A DNA stretch of 10,887 nt from the NCBI GenBank assembly GCA_003024985.2, contig PXIH01S0020912.1. One strand, given 5' to 3'. The notes below the pieces were generated by a model. It was not told the origin of the DNA and searched no databases. It was given only the letters and a program-made list of their open reading frames with translations. The DNA comes from Euperipatoides rowelli. Lineage: Eukaryota > Onychophora > Udeonychophora > Euonychophora > Peripatopsidae. The position numbers were made by a program, and so were the translations under genes. This document shows positions 8,774 through 10,887 of the stretch, piece by piece. Position 1 is the first letter of the stretch. Every line of letters begins with the position of its first letter.

Positions 8774-8923
8774 CCAGTAGCTAAATCCAAAAACTGATGC
8801 TTTCCAGGTGAGGGCGCTACCTCCTGCAATTCACAGAGAAGTGTATTTACAAGGTGAGAATTCTTGACAACCACGCGGATTTCATCAAACATGTTCTCAA
8901 AACTAAGCTTTGAAGTCTTCACA
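8774..8923 (-). CDS. Internal coding exon of an unidentified gene
   Basis: Read on the minus strand, a T-rich tract ending in TTTATGTTTAG gives an acceptor, and the exon ends ACTGG before the donor GTAAGAAC. The 150-bp exon is open in one frame: one base completes a split codon, 49 codons follow, and two bases remain. It is therefore phase 2-2 and could be skipped without a frameshift; the stop codon TAA comes right at the donor. The peptide looks like a folded amphipathic helical segment (SFENMFDEIRVVVKNSHL, then VNTLLCELQEV, then APSPGKHQFLDLATG) and not like low-complexity AT translation. I do not recognise the family. The frame also stays open upstream through the poly-T tract to another AG near 8979, so an alternative acceptor is possible. 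The upstream and downstream exons are not visible, so the flanking introns extend far in both directions. Confidence 0.72.
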
Positions 8924-9591
8924 CTAAACATAAAAGCAATAAAAAAAAAATATATTACTTTAGTGTAAAATCTTGAACTGAAAATAATTAAATAAAATTC
9001 AAATTTTTAAATTCATTTGAATTAACTAAAAATAAATTATAATTTAAAATATTGTACATTCATTGGAAGCAATTTAAATAAACTACTGTAGTAATTTTTT
9101 TCCAGAAATAGTCTTATTATTGGGTGTCATTATGAAAGGATAGTGGATACTGCCAATATAATAAAAAATAAGTGTAATTATCATACTACGTACTAATATA
9201 CTGTGAATATAGACTACAATATAGGCTATATTCATAATTATATATTATTAGATATAGCTTACTGTATATTACTACACATACAATGTACTATTCATTTTAT
9301 TATTATTTTATTTCCATTAGATATAGCCTAGGCTAATGCCTGTACATCATAGGTGGCAGTAAATTTTTGACTACCGTACGTACAAACTAATAATAAAAAC
9401 AAAAATACAAATTTTATATACTATTATAAACAATTAAAACATTACTATAACATAATTACAATTAATAATAATACCGCAAATAAATTCACAAATTTGTAAC
9501 ATTCCATGACATCCCAGATATCATGTCAGGTACATTAAATTATCTATTATTAATCTACCTACTCAAAATGTCCCATTGTCTGTCATATGAT
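8924..9591. other. AT-rich intron upstream of the exon
   Basis: It holds the T-rich acceptor tract just next to the exon. Otherwise it is AT-rich with short palindromes: GAATATAG/CTATATTC arms at 9205-9212 and 9226-9233, TAGCCTAGGCTA at 9324-9335, and TGACAT/ATGTCA arms near 9506-9530. No coding signal. Confidence 0.5.
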
Positions 9592-9684
9592 TCAAATTTC
9601 TTTTTTGAACTTAGGAAAGTTCAACTCTATGATCTCTTTGGGTAGGTTGTTCTAAAATTTTCTGTTCCTTCTATATACAGAATC
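9592..9684 (-). pseudogene. Decayed 3' end of a non-LTR retrotransposon ORF2
   Basis: The minus-strand frame reads DSVYRRNRKF, a stop, then NNLPKEIIELNFPKFKKEI and a stop. This matches the usual C-terminal pattern of reverse-transcriptase proteins of CR1/Jockey-like LINEs, where a W-N-x-L-P core is followed by a short spacer and an F-K-x-x-L segment. The expected tryptophan codon before NN is a TAG here. Upstream in the same frame (to about 9760) there are more stops and only a faint resemblance, so it is a truncated, dead copy. It sits in the intron upstream of the exon, on the same strand. Assignment rests on recalled family pattern, not a search. Confidence 0.55.
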
Positions 9685-9931
9685 GGATAATAACCTACAG
9701 TACTTTTTGTAAAGCTAATCTTAATGCAAAATTTGTGATCTCACATTAGGTCTATGGTTAAGAGCAAAATAATTATTTCATTTTTTTTAATAATTATTTC
9801 TCTATATAAGAATATTAGGTCATTAACCATGTACAGTATCTTAAACTAGGTTTACCGTAATTATCACTAATTTGATAATCTTTCCTTGTATGATAAATAT
9901 TTAAAGTTTTTTATTCTCTTGGTCATAGGCT
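9685..9931. other. AT-rich intron, possibly more of the decayed LINE
   Basis: No independent feature seen. Stop-filled continuation of the LINE frame may reach about 9760. Confidence 0.35.
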
Positions 9932-10079
9932 ATACAGTCAGTTGGTTTCGAGTTGCCGATTTTTGCTTTCTAGACAATTAATTTCATATCTGAAAAAATA
10001 ATTGGAATTAAATTTTATTTTTATACTTTTTTTATAGTTTAATATGTCCTTAATATATCCCTGTATTTTTTTCCCATAA
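9932..10079 (-). repeat. ~149-bp inverted repeat, right arm
   Basis: Reverse-complement partner of 8412-8560. It begins ATACAGTCAGTTGG just after a TAGGCT word and ends TTCCCATAA. The 1.37-kb interval between the arms holds the exon and the LINE remnant. Confidence 0.93.
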
Positions 10080-10099
10080 AAAATAGTTTAATATTAAGA

Positions 10100-10401
10100 A
10101 TTTTAAAGATTCCCAGAGACGGTAAAATTCTCTAAGCCGCCATAGCCATTTCCTATGTTAATTATTTGAAAACTGTCAACAGAGGCGCTGAATGCACTTG
10201 TATGTATAAAGTAGGGTATAAGGATTGGCGGTTTTAAACCCCCCCCCCATTAATTNTAAAAAAATTAAAAAAGGGTTCTTAGAACCTCTTGGAATCCCCT
10301 GAATCCCACCACTGTATACAACCATATCAGTTAGAGCCTCAACATACAGTTAGTTCATTTGTGGAAAAATAAGAAATTGACGTATAGGACAACACAATCA
10401 A
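10100..10401. other. Slightly GC-richer non-coding stretch with a C10 run and an n
   Basis: 10110-10200 is less AT-rich (words such as AAGCCGCCATAGCC and AGAGGCGCTG), but no frame stays open. Ten C at 10239-10248 and an n at 10256 repeat the homopolymer-plus-n situation seen at 6937. A near-palindrome, GGTTCTTAGAACC, lies near 10275. It could be old transposon sequence or a 5' untranslated region. Confidence 0.35.
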
Positions 10402-10545
10402 ATGGAAGAAGAAAACACATCAAGATTGGATAAAGTAGCATGGTGTTTATGCGCAAAGTTAGTGTCATCACGACAAATAAAATTGAAAGCTTATTTACTA
10501 GCGCCTGAATTGAAAACTAATCCGTACGGATTACTTCAAAAGTAA
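10402..10545 (+). CDS. Possible small ORF or coding exon, 47 codons
   Basis: ATG to TAA. The peptide starts MEEENTSRLDKVAWCLCAKL and continues VSSRQIKLKAYLLAPEL, ending KTNPYGLLQK. Amino-acid use is balanced and the DNA carries several CpGs, unlike the AT-driven frames elsewhere in the window. An in-frame TGA eight codons before the ATG closes the frame upstream. A GTAACC near the end could be a weak donor, making this a first coding exon instead of a complete small protein. The start context (C at -3, G at +4) is only moderate. No family is recognised. It is on the opposite strand to the exon at 8774-8923, so it would be a separate gene. Confidence 0.33.
   Translation: MEEENTSRLDKVAWCLCAKLVSSRQIKLKAYLLAPELKTNPYGLLQK
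10518..10533. promoter_or_regulatory. 16-bp perfect palindrome of two inverted TAATCC cores
   Basis: TAATCCGTACGGATTA is perfectly self-complementary and consists of two TAATCC words (the K50 homeodomain core of Otx/Gsc/Pitx type) around GTAC. It lies within the small ORF, so it may simply be codons, or it may be a regulatory dimer site. Confidence 0.3.
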
Positions 10546-10715
10546 CCAATCTTGTATGACAATGTCGAAATATTATTTATTAGTGCTGGATGGACTGTCA
10601 GCCATATTTTTTTTTGTTTTGTTTACAGTCCTAAGTATTTATGCTGTATTATCTATTTTTGAAGAAATAAGGTACAGATTTATAAACAAAACCATAACAA
10701 GCTTACTCTATGTAA
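10546..10715. other. AT-rich non-coding DNA
   Basis: No gene-like or repeat feature recognised between the small ORF and the right hAT element. Confidence 0.5.
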
Positions 10716-10723
10716 CTAATAAC
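10716..10723. repeat. Probable 8-bp target-site duplication of the right hAT element (one copy)
   Basis: CTAATAAC directly precedes CAGTG and, like 114-121, fits nTnnnnAn. The partner is outside the window. Confidence 0.42.
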
Positions 10724-10887
10724 CAGTGTTGAGTAGGAACGAATTCCAAAGGAACGCGTTCCTTGGATTCATTCCTTTTTCCAGGAATGCGTTCATTTTT
10801 AAAAAATAGAAAAGAACGCCAGAAAATAATTCCTTTTATTTTTAAAATAATGGTCGTTCTTTTTTTTTATTTCTACAAAATAATTTA
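10724..10887. mobile_element. Terminus of a second hAT-type DNA transposon (runs off the right edge)
   Basis: It starts CAGTGTTGAGTAGGAAC, a hAT-style terminal inverted repeat closely related in its first ten bases to the left element. The subterminal region carries the 12-bp palindrome GGAACGCGTTCC at 10751-10762, then further GGAATGCGTTC and GAACG units. It shares the form GGAACnnGTTCC with the left element but is a different family by sequence. No transposase coding is visible in the part present. Confidence 0.72.

Noticed and set aside
10110-10200. Start-codon-like ATGGCTATGGCGGC on the minus strand near 10137-10152
   Set aside because: The frame closes with TAG after five codons and no donor lies before the stop.
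1-10887. Bacterial-type systems: CRISPR array, operon, defence or toxin-antitoxin genes
   Set aside because: No regularly spaced identical repeats with unique spacers, no ribosome-binding sites and no long ORFs. Splice-type exon, hAT ends and LINE remnant point to an animal genome. The array at 5302-5690 has irregular, diverged units without spacers.

Overview
This is AT-rich eukaryotic (metazoan-type) genomic DNA, by eye about 30% G+C. There are no bacterial-style genes, operons, RBSs or rRNA/tRNA genes. The layout is a few short exon-like islands in a sea of AT-rich intron or intergenic DNA with decayed mobile elements and small repeats. The many TACAGTA and TAGGCTATA/TAGGCCTAC words and the hAT termini would suit a marine invertebrate such as an echinoderm or hemichordate, but that is a weak inference. 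Five single 'n' bases (1113, 3212, 6937, 8411, 10256) look like contig joins or unresolved homopolymers. Two of them sit exactly at the edge of a repeat, so those repeats need an assembly check.

Layout. 1-113 is one terminus of a hAT-type DNA transposon, followed by a likely 8-bp target duplication. 122-1180 is AT-rich with nothing recognisable. 1180-2660 is a distinct, more GC-balanced, non-coding, low-repeat island rich in sequences resembling transcription-factor sites; it is the best candidate for a cis-regulatory (conserved non-coding) cluster. 2661-5300 is AT-rich and holds a 34-bp identical direct repeat, a pair of ~52-bp inverted repeats 1.1 kb apart and simple-sequence tracts. 5302-5690 is a four-copy tandem repeat of ~87-106 bp. 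6400-7850 holds about six copies of an old, strongly diverged repeat. 7860-8410 is featureless AT-rich DNA.

8412-10079 is bracketed by a ~149-bp inverted repeat (about 98% identical arms). Inside it lie a convincing 150-bp internal coding exon on the minus strand (8774-8923) and a decayed non-LTR retrotransposon fragment (about 9592-9684, minus). 10402-10545 (+) is a 47-codon ORF with coding-like composition that contains a 16-bp perfect palindrome. 10724-10887 is the start of a second hAT-type element.

Simplest reading: most of the window is intron of a minus-strand gene of unknown identity, with one symmetric-phase exon visible and a possible regulatory cluster in the intron downstream of it. 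I did not find a complete new system. The items most worth checking are the 1180-2660 island and the exon enclosed by the inverted repeat, the latter with a real risk of being an assembly artefact.
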